Positions 1-11,347 of a DNA stretch of 59,874 nt are shown piece after piece; position 1 is the stretch's first letter; each line of letters starts with the position of its first letter. The position numbers and the translations under genes are program-made. This DNA comes from Paenarthrobacter nitroguajacolicus (GTDB taxonomy: Bacteria > Actinomycetota > Actinomycetes > Actinomycetales > Micrococcaceae): NCBI RefSeq assembly GCF_029952445.1, contig NZ_JAQPPK010000029.1:1-59874 (forward strand), given 5' to 3'. The notes under the pieces were generated by a model. That model saw only the letters and a program-made list of their open reading frames with translations, did not search any database and had not been told where the DNA came from.

Positions 1-542
1 TCCGCCGCCGTCCGGAACGGCAACGGCAACTCCTTCTTGGACTCCTCCAACTCCTGCTGCGCCGCGTTCTCCTCACCCTCACGAACAATGAACCCACCAC
101 CGACCGAAAAGAACGTCGCCTCCTTCAGGACATTCCCCTCAGCATCAAAGACCTGGAACTTCATCCCATTCGTATGCCGCGGCAACACCGTCAACGGATG
201 CAACACCATATCCTCCACGGCGTAGTCCAGGAGCACACCGCCAGCCAGGTTCAGCTTCCCCGTTTCGGCTATAGAGGCAAGCCGCTCCTCCACTTCGTCA
301 GGAAGGATTTCCTCGGGCTCGAAACCTTCGAGGCCCAACAAGGTGGCCGTGAATGTGCCGTGTCCCTTCCCTGTGGCAGCCAACGAGCCGTAGAGGTCCA
401 CCCGCAACGAGGCGACGGATTCGAGCACGCCGGAGGTACGCAGCTCGCGGGCAAACACCGCCCCGGCCCGCATCGGCCCCACAGTATGCGAACTCGACGG
501 ACCAATACCCACAGAGAACAGATCGAAAACACCAACAGCCAT
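1..542 (-). CDS. sdaA: L-serine dehydratase (L-serine ammonia-lyase), N-terminal part, cut by window edge
   Basis: Deaminates L-serine to pyruvate and ammonia; the family is a cytosolic [4Fe-4S] enzyme. About 180 codons are visible, with the 3' end beyond base 1. The protein begins MAVGVFDLFSVGIGPSSSHT, the hallmark N-terminus of single-chain bacterial serine dehydratases (SDH beta domain with the SSSHTVGP motif). The ATG at 542 follows an AAAGGG ribosome site about 9 bases upstream. It lies downstream of, and in the same direction as, gcvPTH-glyA, so glycine turned into serine by GcvPTH and GlyA can be taken to pyruvate. The Fe-S cysteines lie in the missing part and cannot be checked. Confidence 0.93.
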   Translation of the reverse strand, partial: MAVGVFDLFSVGIGPSSSHTVGPMRAGAVFARELRTSGVLESVASLRVDLYGSLAATGKGHGTFTATLLGLEGFEPEEILPDEVEERLASIAETGKLNLAGGVLLDYAVEDMVLHPLTVLPRHTNGMKFQVFDAEGNVLKEATFFSVGGGFIVREGEENAAQQELEESKKELPLPFRTAA

Positions 543-587
543 AGCCGTGATCCCTTTCAGGGAAGAGGTTAAAACAAACAAGAATGC

Positions 588-649
588 GGGGCCGGGCCAA
601 ATCCCGAGCCAAGGCGGCCCGGCCCCAGGAGGTCCCAGTGCGGACCTCC
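588..649 (-). promoter_or_regulatory. Double hairpin in the presumed sdaA leader
   Basis: Two adjacent perfect inverted repeats. GGGGCCGGGCC (588-598) pairs with GGCCCGGCCCC (616-626), and GGAGGTCC (628-635) pairs with GGACCTCC (642-649) across a 6-base loop. They lie 46-107 bases upstream of the sdaA start on the transcript. On the plus strand the second stem is followed by a short T run, so it could instead act as a terminator in that direction. Function is inferred from structure only. Confidence 0.45.
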
Positions 650-730
650 AACCCGGTTTTTGTGTGCAGCATTCGTTCCCAGCAAATGCAACACCCGGGT
701 AGATCAAAAAGCTGCTCCGTCGAGCCATCG

Positions 731-782
731 GCCGGTTGGCCCGTTGCCGGTTGGCCCGTGGGGCCGTTGCCGGTTGGCCCGT
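731..782. repeat. Three copies of the 14-bp direct repeat GCCGGTTGGCCCGT
   Basis: Exact copies at 731-744, 746-759 and 769-782 in the non-coding region upstream of sdaA. The spacing is uneven (1 and 9 bases), so this is not a clean satellite. Role unknown. Confidence 0.75.
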
Positions 783-1152
783 TGGGGCCGACGTCCTCTG
801 CGGCCTCGGTCGCAGTTGCACCCGCTGAGCGGATGCGATGCTCCCTTAGACGGCCGCTGCCGGACCCCGCCCCCAAAGGGGCCGCCGCGTCGTCACCTCC
901 GTTTCGGGGTCCAGCTGCCAAACATGCCGTGCGCACGGCACACCCAGCAGCCAACCCACGAACCGGCCAGACAACATGTCCCCAAACCAGCCCGGCCCCC
1001 CTCAGAACACGTCCGGTAGCTAAACCCCTCCACAACAAGCCAACGAACGACGCCCCCACTCACGCTGAGCCCCGCGAGTAGACCTCCCGGCAGCCACCCC
1101 ATCCGGGGCAACCCAGGATCCGGTGATGAGACCTCAGCACGCCTGCCCCTAT

Positions 1153-1211
1153 GGGCCTGACATCCGGCAGCGGGCGTCTTCGCGACCGAGCCCGCAGAGA
1201 ATGTCAGGCCC
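1153..1211 (-). terminator. Inverted repeat downstream of glyA
   Basis: GGGCCTGACAT (1153-1163) is perfectly complementary to ATGTCAGGCCC (1201-1211), with a 37-base GC-rich loop, starting 21 bases past the glyA stop. No T run follows, so it may be an intrinsic-like terminator or an mRNA 3'-end protecting stem. It may separate glyA transcription from sdaA. Confidence 0.4.
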
Positions 1212-1231
1212 GCGGGCCGCCGCAGCGAGAC

Positions 1232-2551
1232 TCAAGACAGGTTCGCAACCCCCGGATACAGCGGGTGCGCCGCAGCCAGGGCGTCTACGCGGTGACGCAA
1301 CCCCGAAAGGTCCGCGTCGGCGTCGGCGATCAACGCTTCGGCGATGATGTCCGCAACCTCGCGGAAGGCTGCTTCCCCGAAGCCTCGGGTGGCCAAGGCC
1401 GGCGTGCCGATCCGCAGGCCGGACGTGACCATCGGCGGGCGGGGGTCGAAGGGGACGGCGTTGCGGTTGACGGTGATGTCGATCGCGGCGAGGCGGTCTT
1501 CGGCTTGTTGGCCGTCCAATTCACAGTTGCGCAGGTCCACCAAAACAAGGTGTACGTCCGTGCCGCCCGAAACCACCGAGATTCCCTTGGCTGCGACGTC
1601 GGGCTGAACCAAGCGTTCGGCCAGAATCCGCGAGCCGGCCAGAACGCGCGACTGACGCTCACGGAATTCCTCCGAAGCGGCGATCTTGAACGCCACGGCC
1701 TTCCCCGCGATCACGTGCTCCAGCGGTCCACCCTGCTGGCCCGGGAACACGGCCGAGTTGATCTTCTTGGCGATGTCGGCGTCGTTGGAGAGGATGATGC
1801 CGCCACGCGGACCGGCGAGGGTCTTGTGCGTCGTCGACGTCGTGACGTGGGCGTGCGGGACCGGCGACGGGTGCAGCCCCGCGGCCACCAGGCCGGCGAA
1901 GTGGGCCATGTCCACCATGAGGTAGGCCCCCACGGAGTCGGCGATCCGGCGGAACTCAGCGAAGTCCAGCTGCCGCGCATACGCGGACCAGCCGGCAACG
2001 ATCAGTGCCGGTTTGTGCTCCTGGGCCAAAGCTTCGACCTCGGCCATGTCCACGGTGTGGGTGTCCTCGCGGACGCCGTACGGGACCACGTTGTAGAGCT
2101 TGCCGGAGAAGTTGATCCGCATGCCGTGGGTGAGGTGGCCGCCGTGGGCCAGGTTCAAGCCCATGATGGTGTCGCCGGGCTTGATCAGCGCGTGCATCAC
2201 CGACGCGTTGGCCTGGGCTCCGGAGTGCGGCTGGACGTTGGCGTACTCGGCGCCGAACAGGGACTTGATCCGGTCGATCGCGAGCTGCTCAATCACGTCA
2301 ACGTGCTCACAACCACCGTAGTAGCGCTTGCCCGGGTAGCCCTCGGCGTACTTGTTGGTCAGCACCGAGCCCTGTGCCTGCATCACGGCAACCGCGGTGT
2401 GGTTCTCGGATGCGATCATTTCCAGGCCGTCGCGCTGGCGGCCCAGTTCGTCGTCGATCTTCGCGGCGATCTCGGGGTCCAGCTCGGCGAGCTGCGCGTC
2501 CAACGACGCCGACACAACCTGCTCGAATTCCGTCACTGCTGCCGGGTTCAC
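1232..2551 (-). CDS. glyA: Serine hydroxymethyltransferase
   Basis: PLP enzyme interconverting serine plus tetrahydrofolate with glycine plus 5,10-methylene-tetrahydrofolate in the cytosol. At 439 residues it has normal family length. The PLP lysine is K243 in the TTSTTHKTLAGPRGG signature; the N-terminal IASEN and the YAEGYPGKRYYGG motif are also present. I chose the GTG at 2551 because it overlaps the gcvH stop (GTGA) and follows a GGAGGC ribosome site; a longer reading frame to 2632 would run deep into gcvH and adds an arginine-rich, non-family extension. It is last in the gcvP-gcvT-gcvH-glyA operon, and translational coupling to gcvH is likely. Confidence 0.96.
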   Translation of the reverse strand: MNPAAVTEFEQVVSASLDAQLAELDPEIAAKIDDELGRQRDGLEMIASENHTAVAVMQAQGSVLTNKYAEGYPGKRYYGGCEHVDVIEQLAIDRIKSLFGAEYANVQPHSGAQANASVMHALIKPGDTIMGLNLAHGGHLTHGMRINFSGKLYNVVPYGVREDTHTVDMAEVEALAQEHKPALIVAGWSAYARQLDFAEFRRIADSVGAYLMVDMAHFAGLVAAGLHPSPVPHAHVTTSTTHKTLAGPRGGIILSNDADIAKKINSAVFPGQQGGPLEHVIAGKAVAFKIAASEEFRERQSRVLAGSRILAERLVQPDVAAKGISVVSGGTDVHLVLVDLRNCELDGQQAEDRLAAIDITVNRNAVPFDPRPPMVTSGLRIGTPALATRGFGEAAFREVADIIAEALIADADADLSGLRHRVDALAAAHPLYPGVANLS

Positions 2552-2931
2552 AGTTCGCCTCCGTTGGCTGCTGCGTACTCTTCGGCGGACATGAGCGGCC
2601 CCTCTTCGGTGGCGGCAACCTTGAACAGCCAACCCGCACCGTAGGGATCGTTGTTGATGAGCGCGGGATCTCCGACCACGGCGTCGTTGATCTCAGTGAC
2701 CTCACCGGTCACGGGCGAGTAGAGGTCGGACACGGACTTGGTGGACTCAACTTCGCCACAGGTCTGGCCCGCGGTGACAGTTGAACCGACCTCGGGCAGG
2801 TCCACGTACACGATGTCACCCAGGGCGTCAGCGGCAACCGCAGAGATCCCAATCCCCACGGGTCCACCGCCATCGGCGGAAACCCACTCGTGCTCAGCCG
2901 AGTACTTCAATTCAGCAACTACCTTGCTCAT
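2548..2931 (-). CDS. gcvH: Glycine cleavage system H protein
   Basis: Lipoyl carrier of the glycine cleavage complex; it shuttles the aminomethyl group from the P protein to the T protein and is re-oxidised by the L protein. At 127 residues it is a complete single lipoyl domain. The lipoylated lysine is K65 in the ESTKSVSDLYSP motif. It starts 23 bases after gcvT and its stop overlaps the glyA GTG. No L-protein (dihydrolipoamide dehydrogenase) gene is in the operon, as is common where that subunit is shared with other complexes. Confidence 0.96.
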   Translation of the reverse strand: MSKVVAELKYSAEHEWVSADGGGPVGIGISAVAADALGDIVYVDLPEVGSTVTAGQTCGEVESTKSVSDLYSPVTGEVTEINDAVVGDPALINNDPYGAGWLFKVAATEEGPLMSAEEYAAANGGEL

Positions 2932-2954
2932 TCCAATTCCTATCTGTGGTCTGG

Positions 2955-4091
2955 TTACTTTTGGCGCTTGTAGAACGGCAGGGCGACGACTTCGAACGGT
3001 TCGGCTTTGCCGCGAAGGTCCACGTCAACAACGGTGCCCGGCTCGGAATGCTCGACGTCGACATACGCCAACGCCACCGGGTAACCGAGTGAGGGGCTCG
3101 GCTGGCCCGACGTCACCTCACCGATCAGGGAACCGTCCTTCAGGACCGAGTAGTGACCGCGGGCGGCGCGACGTCCGGCGCCCTTGAGGCCCACGAGTTT
3201 CTGGCCGATGGTGGATCCGACGCCGGCGGCCTTGATCGCGGTGAGTGCTTCCCGGCCCACGAAGTCGCTTTCCTTGGCCAGTGAAACCACCGGGCCAAGT
3301 CCTGCCCCGTAGGCGTTGACGTGGCGGGAGAGTTCGTTGCCGTACAGCGGCATCCCAGCCTCCAGGCGCAGTGAATCGCGGGCGGCGAGGCCTGCGGGGA
3401 TGAGTCCGTGGTCTTCGCCGGCTTCAAGCAACGCCTCCCAGAGCGAAGGGGCGTCGGAGTTGGCCACGTAGATCTCGAAGCCGTCCTCGCCGGTGTAGCC
3501 GGTGCGGGCCAGCAGCAGCTCGTCGCCGTCAATCGTGACCTCAACAGCCGCGTAGTACTTAAGCTCCGTCACCAGGGCGTGCTGTTCGGCTGGCACAAGC
3601 TTCAGCAGGATCGCTTCGGCGTTCGGGCCTTGCACTGCGATGAGTGAAGTCTCAGCGGAAGCATCCTCAACCGCGACGTCAAAACCGGTAGCGCGTTCCA
3701 TCAGCTCGGAAGCAACCACCTTGGCGTTGCCGGCGTTGGGAACAACCAGGAACTTGTCCACGCCTTCTTCGGGTGAGGGGCGGCGGTAGGAAATGAGGTC
3801 GTCGATGATGCCGCCGTCGGCGTTGCAGATCAGCGAGTATTTCGCCTTGCCCACGGTGATCGCCGAAAGCTTGCCCACCAGCGCGTAGTCCAGGAAGGCT
3901 GCGGCGTCCGGTCCGGTGACCCAGATTTCGCCCATGTGGGAGAGGTCGAACAGCCCCGCTGCGTTGCGTACGGCATGGTGTTCGGCGAGCTCGGACTCGT
4001 ACTTCAGGGGCATCTGCCAGCCGCCGAAGTCCGTAAAGGAGGCGCTGGCCTTTTTGTGCTGCTCGTAGAGAGCGGTGTGGTTCTCAGTCAT
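2955..4091 (-). CDS. gcvT: Glycine cleavage system aminomethyltransferase (T protein)
   Basis: Transfers the aminomethyl carbon from the H protein to tetrahydrofolate, giving methylene-THF and ammonia. The 378-residue protein has the family architecture: an N-terminal folate-binding domain with LFDLSHMGE near residue 47, the LARTGYTGEDGFEIY motif near the middle, and a C-terminal barrel ending in the R-G-K-A-EPFEVVALPFYK type tail. It lies 11 bases after gcvP and 23 bases before gcvH, so the three cleavage proteins are co-transcribed under the upstream glycine riboswitch. Confidence 0.96.
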   Translation of the reverse strand: MTENHTALYEQHKKASASFTDFGGWQMPLKYESELAEHHAVRNAAGLFDLSHMGEIWVTGPDAAAFLDYALVGKLSAITVGKAKYSLICNADGGIIDDLISYRRPSPEEGVDKFLVVPNAGNAKVVASELMERATGFDVAVEDASAETSLIAVQGPNAEAILLKLVPAEQHALVTELKYYAAVEVTIDGDELLLARTGYTGEDGFEIYVANSDAPSLWEALLEAGEDHGLIPAGLAARDSLRLEAGMPLYGNELSRHVNAYGAGLGPVVSLAKESDFVGREALTAIKAAGVGSTIGQKLVGLKGAGRRAARGHYSVLKDGSLIGEVTSGQPSPSLGYPVALAYVDVEHSEPGTVVDVDLRGKAEPFEVVALPFYKRQK

Positions 4092-4102
4092 GTCGGGAAT
4101 CC

Positions 4103-6982
<2,880 letters not shown>

Positions 6983-7034
6983 GAGGAACTCCATGATTCA
7001 GGCGCCCAGTGAGCGCCACGATGATGTGGGGTTC

Positions 7035-7226
7035 CTCCCCGCTCTGTATTGGACCTGAGAGATTCCGCAGGAATGGTTGCCTGCTTGCACCGTCGGTGAG
7101 CCCAGTTGCCCGGACTGCTTTCCAGAGTTGCCTAACCGCGGCGGTACATGGGCCTGAGAGATTCCTGGGGAGGATTTGCTCCTACGGCGCCTGACTGGAT
7201 GTACCGGCAGGACTCTCCCGCCGCAG
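7035..7226 (-). ncRNA. Tandem glycine riboswitch (gcvT motif, two aptamers)
   Basis: Read on the minus strand, two successive aptamers carry the glycine-riboswitch consensus. Aptamer 1 (about 7138-7226) has CGGGAGAGTCC, GGCGCCGTAGGAGCAAA and AATCTCTCAGGC. Aptamer 2 (about 7035-7130) has CTCTGGAAAG, CACCGACGGTGCAAG and AATCTCTCAGGT. It ends about 50 bases before gcvP, and a small GGCGC/GCGCC stem lies just before the gcvP start. In this family glycine binding typically activates gcv expression; the mechanism here is not readable with certainty. Confidence 0.95.
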
Positions 7227-7263
7227 ATCAAAAGCGTTGCGCCACGTGAGTGACACGCTTCAC

Positions 7264-7293
7264 ACCATAGCTGGTTGTTTTGAAAAAGCGCAA
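7264..7293 (-). promoter_or_regulatory. Candidate promoter for the gcv riboswitch operon
   Basis: On the minus strand a TTGCGC box (7288-7293) is followed by an 18-base spacer and TATGGT (7264-7269), about 40 bases before the first aptamer. Position is right for a transcript that includes both aptamers; the boxes are imperfect. Confidence 0.4.
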
Positions 7294-7304
7294 GCAAGGT
7301 GTGG

Positions 7305-8798
7305 CTACTGATGCATCGCCTCGTGGATCTGGAGCGCGAACCACAGCTGGGCCACCGTGGACGTCTCACCCATGTCCAGGCCCGTCAGTTCACCGATTTT
7401 GCGCATGCGGTAGATGATCGTTTGACGGTGCGCGAACAAGGCTGCGGCCGTCTTTTGCCATGACCGTTGCGAGTCCAGATAGGTCCGCAGCGTCACAAGG
7501 AGATCTCCGTCCTGGCTCTGCTCATAGTCGAAAATCGGACCCAGCAGCCGCCGGACCAATGCCGTCCCTTCCTCGAATCCGGTCAGCCCGAGCCACGACG
7601 GTCCCTGTGCATAACGGGCCAGCTCAAGCTTGTTGGCGCGTGCCGAGCCAAGCGCCCAGAGGGACTCCTGGAGCGCGCGCTGGATGCTCGCCACAGCGGC
7701 CGGAGCACTGATCCCGATCGTGGCGCCCGGTCCGGCGCAATGCACCAGGACCTCATCGGGCACGTCGGCGGGAACCACCACGTGGAGCCTGTTGTTCCGC
7801 TTCAAGGACGCCGACGCAACCCCGTGCCTCCACAGTTCGACGTGGACGCTGGCCAGCCGGTCGCCGTCGTCCGCTGAGATCGAGGCGACCAAAAAGTCCT
7901 GGGACGGGACCTCGAAACCTGCCAGCCTGCTCTCCATTTCCGCCGCGCCCAGCCGTCCATCCATTGCCTGCAACAGGAACTCACCGGCCAGCCTGTGGCG
8001 GCTCTCCAGGGACAGGACGATCCGCGAAAGCTGCAGCCCCAGCACGGTTGCGGCGTGCAGGAGCACGACGGCGTCCGGGTGCGGTTCGCTGTTGGGCAGC
8101 ACCACCAGGAGCGCGTTGGCGTGGGTGGGGATGTCCATGGTGAGCACATGCCGGCCACGAACCCGGTGCCACTGGAAATTCTTGCCCGCCAAGGACACCT
8201 GGCCGGGTGTCGCCGACCATTCCTCAGCGAGGAACACCGGGAGCTCGTGCCCGTCGGGATGCCAGGGATGAAGGCACCGACGGTCCACCACGAACAGCTC
8301 CGCATCGAGTTCCGTGGCCAACCTCCGGACCAGGCTTTGCCAATGGTCTTCTGCTTCCCCGGAAGTACGCAGGAGATCGTAGACCCGGGCAGTCTGGCGC
8401 AGGCGGCGGGATTCTTCGAGCAGCGACGACTCGGCCACTGAGCGGGCTATCGCGATGAACGGCAGCGGGTACGGGATGTTGAGCAGGGGCAGCGGGAGGC
8501 GGTCGCAAGCAGCCAGGAACTCCGGATGAAGCGCTGGGGCGTGCATCTTTTCGCCGATCGCCAAGGCGCTGGCACCGGCATCCACCATGGCTTCCGCGAG
8601 CGCCACTTGACCGTCGGCGTCGGCCGGGATGGACAGGCCGTTGGTCATCATGAGCTCGCCGCCAGTGACCCATTCCCACAGCCGGGGCAGGTCCGACGTA
8701 TGGGCCCACGTGATGCGGTTGTCCCGGCCTTCCAGCCCAGCCAGGATGGTCAGTCCCAGCTGCGGTTCGGCCACCAGTTCGGCCACGGTGATTGCCAT
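7305..8798 (-). CDS. PucR-family transcriptional regulator
   Basis: A 497-residue DNA-binding regulator. The N-terminal ~125 residues form a purine-catabolism PucR-type ligand domain beginning MAITVAELVAEPQLGLTILA. The C-terminal ~60 residues hold the PucR-type helix-turn-helix (around SWQKTAAALFAHRQTIIYRM). I chose the ATG at 8798, which has GGAG four bases upstream and begins exactly at the domain; an upstream start at 8864 would add a basic extension. It is divergent from the MFS-agmatinase-permease operon with a perfect palindrome (8835-8852) between them, so it probably controls that operon in response to a nitrogen compound. Confidence 0.85.
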   Translation of the reverse strand: MAITVAELVAEPQLGLTILAGLEGRDNRITWAHTSDLPRLWEWVTGGELMMTNGLSIPADADGQVALAEAMVDAGASALAIGEKMHAPALHPEFLAACDRLPLPLLNIPYPLPFIAIARSVAESSLLEESRRLRQTARVYDLLRTSGEAEDHWQSLVRRLATELDAELFVVDRRCLHPWHPDGHELPVFLAEEWSATPGQVSLAGKNFQWHRVRGRHVLTMDIPTHANALLVVLPNSEPHPDAVVLLHAATVLGLQLSRIVLSLESRHRLAGEFLLQAMDGRLGAAEMESRLAGFEVPSQDFLVASISADDGDRLASVHVELWRHGVASASLKRNNRLHVVVPADVPDEVLVHCAGPGATIGISAPAAVASIQRALQESLWALGSARANKLELARYAQGPSWLGLTGFEEGTALVRRLLGPIFDYEQSQDGDLLVTLRTYLDSQRSWQKTAAALFAHRQTIIYRMRKIGELTGLDMGETSTVAQLWFALQIHEAMHQ

Positions 8799-8834
8799 GA
8801 AGCTCCGTATGCTTGAGCGGCCTGTTCTTGGGTT

Positions 8835-8852
8835 CTTAGACATTCGTCTAAG
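8835..8852. promoter_or_regulatory. Palindromic operator candidate between PucR gene and MFS operon
   Basis: CTTAGACATTCGTCTAAG, two perfect 7-base arms around ATTC, is the only strong dyad in the 165-bp divergent promoter region. Likely binding site of the adjacent PucR-type regulator (inference). Confidence 0.5.
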
Positions 8853-8963
8853 CGTCTCGGCCATTTGTAGTCAATCTACCGCTATACGCCGTGATGCGCG
8901 TCACCAAGACTTGAAATACATACTTTCCGCTCAACGATGAGCACTAACGAGAGAGGGATTCCA

Positions 8964-10346
8964 ATGAGCGCAACGAGCAATCTCATTGACGACGCCCCAC
9001 TAACCACCTTCCACAAAAAGCTGACGTTCTTCGCTTCGGGTGGACCCTTCATCGACGGCTACGCGCTGTCCATCATCGGCATCGCACTGATCACCATGGT
9101 TCCGGGCTTGGACATGACGCCCACCGAAATTGGCCTGGTGGGCGCGGCAAGCCTGGTGGGCATCTTCTTCGGTGGCGGCATCTTTGGATGGCTCACCGAC
9201 AAGATCGGCCGGCACAAGATGTACATCGCCGACCTCATCGCGCTGGCCCTGTTCTCGGTGCTGAACGGCTTCGCCACCGAGATCTGGCAGGTTGTCCTCT
9301 GCCGGTTCTTCCTGGGAATGGCCATCGGCGCCGACTACCCCATCGCCACCTCCCTCCTGGCCGAGTTCCTGCCCAAGAAACACCGCGGCCGTCTCCTGGG
9401 CGCCACGTTCGTGGTCTGGGCGATCGGCGCCGCAGTTGCCTACGCCGTCGGCTTCCTGCTCCGTGACATGGGCCCCGATGCCTGGCGGGTCATGGTTGCC
9501 AGCCCGGCGATCTTCGCCATCATCACGCTGCTGTTCCGCCTTGGAACGCCCGAGTCACCACGCTGGCTGCTTTCCCGTGGCCGCCGGGACGAGGCTAATG
9601 CCGTGATCAAGAAGGTTTACGGACAGCAGTACGGCCTGGCTGATATCGCATCGGACAGCGAAGGTCCGGCGAAGCAAGGCAAGTTCCGGGATATCTTCCG
9701 GGGCCAGTACTGGAAGCGCACCCTCTTTGTCTCCATCTTCTGGACCGCCCAAGTCATCCCGCTGTTCGCGGTGTATACCTTCGCGCCGGACCTCCTGCAC
9801 TCCATGGGCATGACCGGGGACGCAAACCTCTACGGCGGATCATTCCTGATCTCCATGCTGTTTGTCGTTGGCGGCATCCCGGGACTGTGGCTTGTCGAGA
9901 AGATCGGCCGCCGAAAGCTGCTGTTGTCCAGCTTCACTGTGATCGTGGTTGCCTTGGCTGTCCCGGCCTTCATCCCCAACGCGCAAGCCACGCCACTGTT
10001 CATTGCCTTGGCCGTCTTCGCACTTGCTTCCGGCGCCTCAAGTTTCCTGGAGGTGGTCTACCCCAACGAGCTGTTCCCCACGGAAGTCCGGGCAACCGCC
10101 GTAGGCTTCGGAACCGCAATCAGCCGGGTTGGCTCCGCAGCCAGCACCTACCTCATGCCAGTGGCCATCATCAATTTTGGGGCCGCAGGGTCTCTGCTCA
10201 TCGGAGCCGGAATCTCCTTGGTGGGCCTCCTGGCCACCTTCTTCCTGGCCCCGGAAACGGCCAACCGGTCCCTCTCCGAACTCACCACCGAAACCAAGCC
10301 GGCGTCGCCGGAAACCAGCAAACTCACCGAAGGATCCCTGTCATGA
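8964..10346 (+). CDS. MFS transporter, sugar-porter type
   Basis: A 460-residue, 12-helix inner-membrane carrier. Sugar-porter-like signatures are visible: WLTDKIGRHKM after helix 2, PESPRWLLSRGRR at the central loop, VEKIGRRK in the second half and PETANRSL at the end. I prefer the ATG at 8964 (GAGAGAGGG upstream) to the one at 8937. Its stop overlaps the next start (ATGA), so it is the first gene of the agmatinase operon and probably brings in the operon's substrate. Substrate cannot be read from sequence; the sugar-porter subfamily also contains aromatic and organic-cation carriers. Confidence 0.85.
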   Translation: MSATSNLIDDAPLTTFHKKLTFFASGGPFIDGYALSIIGIALITMVPGLDMTPTEIGLVGAASLVGIFFGGGIFGWLTDKIGRHKMYIADLIALALFSVLNGFATEIWQVVLCRFFLGMAIGADYPIATSLLAEFLPKKHRGRLLGATFVVWAIGAAVAYAVGFLLRDMGPDAWRVMVASPAIFAIITLLFRLGTPESPRWLLSRGRRDEANAVIKKVYGQQYGLADIASDSEGPAKQGKFRDIFRGQYWKRTLFVSIFWTAQVIPLFAVYTFAPDLLHSMGMTGDANLYGGSFLISMLFVVGGIPGLWLVEKIGRRKLLLSSFTVIVVALAVPAFIPNAQATPLFIALAVFALASGASSFLEVVYPNELFPTEVRATAVGFGTAISRVGSAASTYLMPVAIINFGAAGSLLIGAGISLVGLLATFFLAPETANRSLSELTTETKPASPETSKLTEGSLS

Positions 10347-11347
10347 CCACCCACAAGCCCATCGGCCCCGTCGACGCCACCAAAGTCCCCCGCTATGCAG
10401 GCCTCGGCACCTTCGCCCGACTTCCCCAAATCGACCGCGTCCCGGATTACGACATCGCCATTGTGGGCGTGCCGTTCGACGGCGGAACCTCCTTCCGGCC
10501 CGGCGCACGTTTTGGTCCTGCTGCAGTCCGCGAGGCCTCCCGGCTCCTGCGCCCGGGCTACCACCCGGAGCTCGACGTCGAACCGGTCTACGAGGCCCAG
10601 GTCGTGGACGCCGGCGACATCGCCTGCACCCCTTATGACATCACCCGGGCCGTCCGCGAGATCGAGGAACAGGCGCTCCCGCTGATCAGTGCGGACAAGA
10701 AGTTGATCTCGATCGGCGGTGACCACACCATCGCGTTGCCCATGCTCCGGGCCCTGAACAAAGTCCACGGCCCGGTCGCCCTGCTCCACTTCGATGCCCA
10801 CCTGGACACCTGGGACACCTATTTCGACCAGCCGATCACCCACGGAACCATCTTCCGGCGCGCGTTCGAGGAAGGCCTCCTTGTGGAGGACAAGTCCATG
10901 CATGTGGGCATCCGCGGGCCAGTCTATGACCGCAACGACTTCCTCCGCGACCACGAGTTCGGCTTCCAGATCATCCGCTGCTCAGACCTGGACGTCATCG
11001 GCGTTCCGGCGGCCATTCAGCGCGTGAAGGACAGGCTGGGCGACACCCCGGTCTACGTGTCCATCGACATCGACGTCCTGGACCCGGCCTTCGCCCCCGG
11101 CACCGGCACGCCGGAGATGGGCGGGCTCCACTCCCGCGAACTGCTGGCGCTGCTCCGCGGACTGGACGGCATAAACATAGTGGGCGCCGACGTCGTGGAA
11201 GTTGCCCCGGCATACGACCACGCGGACATCACCACCGTGGCCGCGGCTACCCTGGTGTTCGATCTCCTGGCGCTGATGGTGAACCGCAGCAAGGCCGAAT
11301 CGGAGACGGTCCGCGAACTTGCCTCGGCATCCCGGCCCCTGTCATGA
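10343..11347 (+). CDS. Agmatinase / guanidinobutyrase-type ureohydrolase
   Basis: Mn-dependent arginase-superfamily hydrolase removing urea from a guanidino compound. The 334 residues carry all metal ligands: H128 in GGDHT, D151/H153/D155 in DAHLD, and D242/D244 in the DIDVLDPAFAPGTGTPE signature. The starting ATG overlaps the MFS stop, and the stop overlaps the permease start, so three genes are translationally coupled. With an aminoaldehyde dehydrogenase downstream, 4-guanidinobutyrate or agmatine is the likeliest substrate; guanidinopropionate or other guanidino acids are not excluded. Confidence 0.9.
   Translation: MTTHKPIGPVDATKVPRYAGLGTFARLPQIDRVPDYDIAIVGVPFDGGTSFRPGARFGPAAVREASRLLRPGYHPELDVEPVYEAQVVDAGDIACTPYDITRAVREIEEQALPLISADKKLISIGGDHTIALPMLRALNKVHGPVALLHFDAHLDTWDTYFDQPITHGTIFRRAFEEGLLVEDKSMHVGIRGPVYDRNDFLRDHEFGFQIIRCSDLDVIGVPAAIQRVKDRLGDTPVYVSIDIDVLDPAFAPGTGTPEMGGLHSRELLALLRGLDGINIVGADVVEVAPAYDHADITTVAAATLVFDLLALMVNRSKAESETVRELASASRPLS

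Larger units (their letters stand above)
543..1231. other. 689-bp intergenic region between glyA and sdaA; no gene seen
   Basis: No convincing gene is seen; open frames here lack ribosome sites and family resemblance. Read on the minus strand it holds an inverted repeat just after glyA (1153-1211), three copies of a 14-bp direct repeat (731-782) and two perfect hairpins near the sdaA start (588-649). The sdaA promoter and leader must lie here. No tRNA or known riboswitch was recognised. Confidence 0.6.

Noticed and set aside
588..649. tRNA or known riboswitch before sdaA
   Set aside because: Two simple stems only; no cloverleaf or known aptamer consensus could be matched.
298..1059. 253-residue minus-strand open frame across the sdaA leader
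   Set aside because: It overlaps the clear sdaA start in another frame, is Gly/Arg/Ala-rich with no family pattern and no ribosome site; high-GC shadow.
1151..2644. 497-residue plus-strand open frame opposite glyA
   Set aside because: Antisense shadow of serine hydroxymethyltransferase; composition is Val/Gly/Arg-rich without family motifs.
9887..10342. N-terminal extension of the agmatinase frame
   Set aside because: It lies wholly inside the MFS gene; the family start is at the ATGA overlap at 10343.
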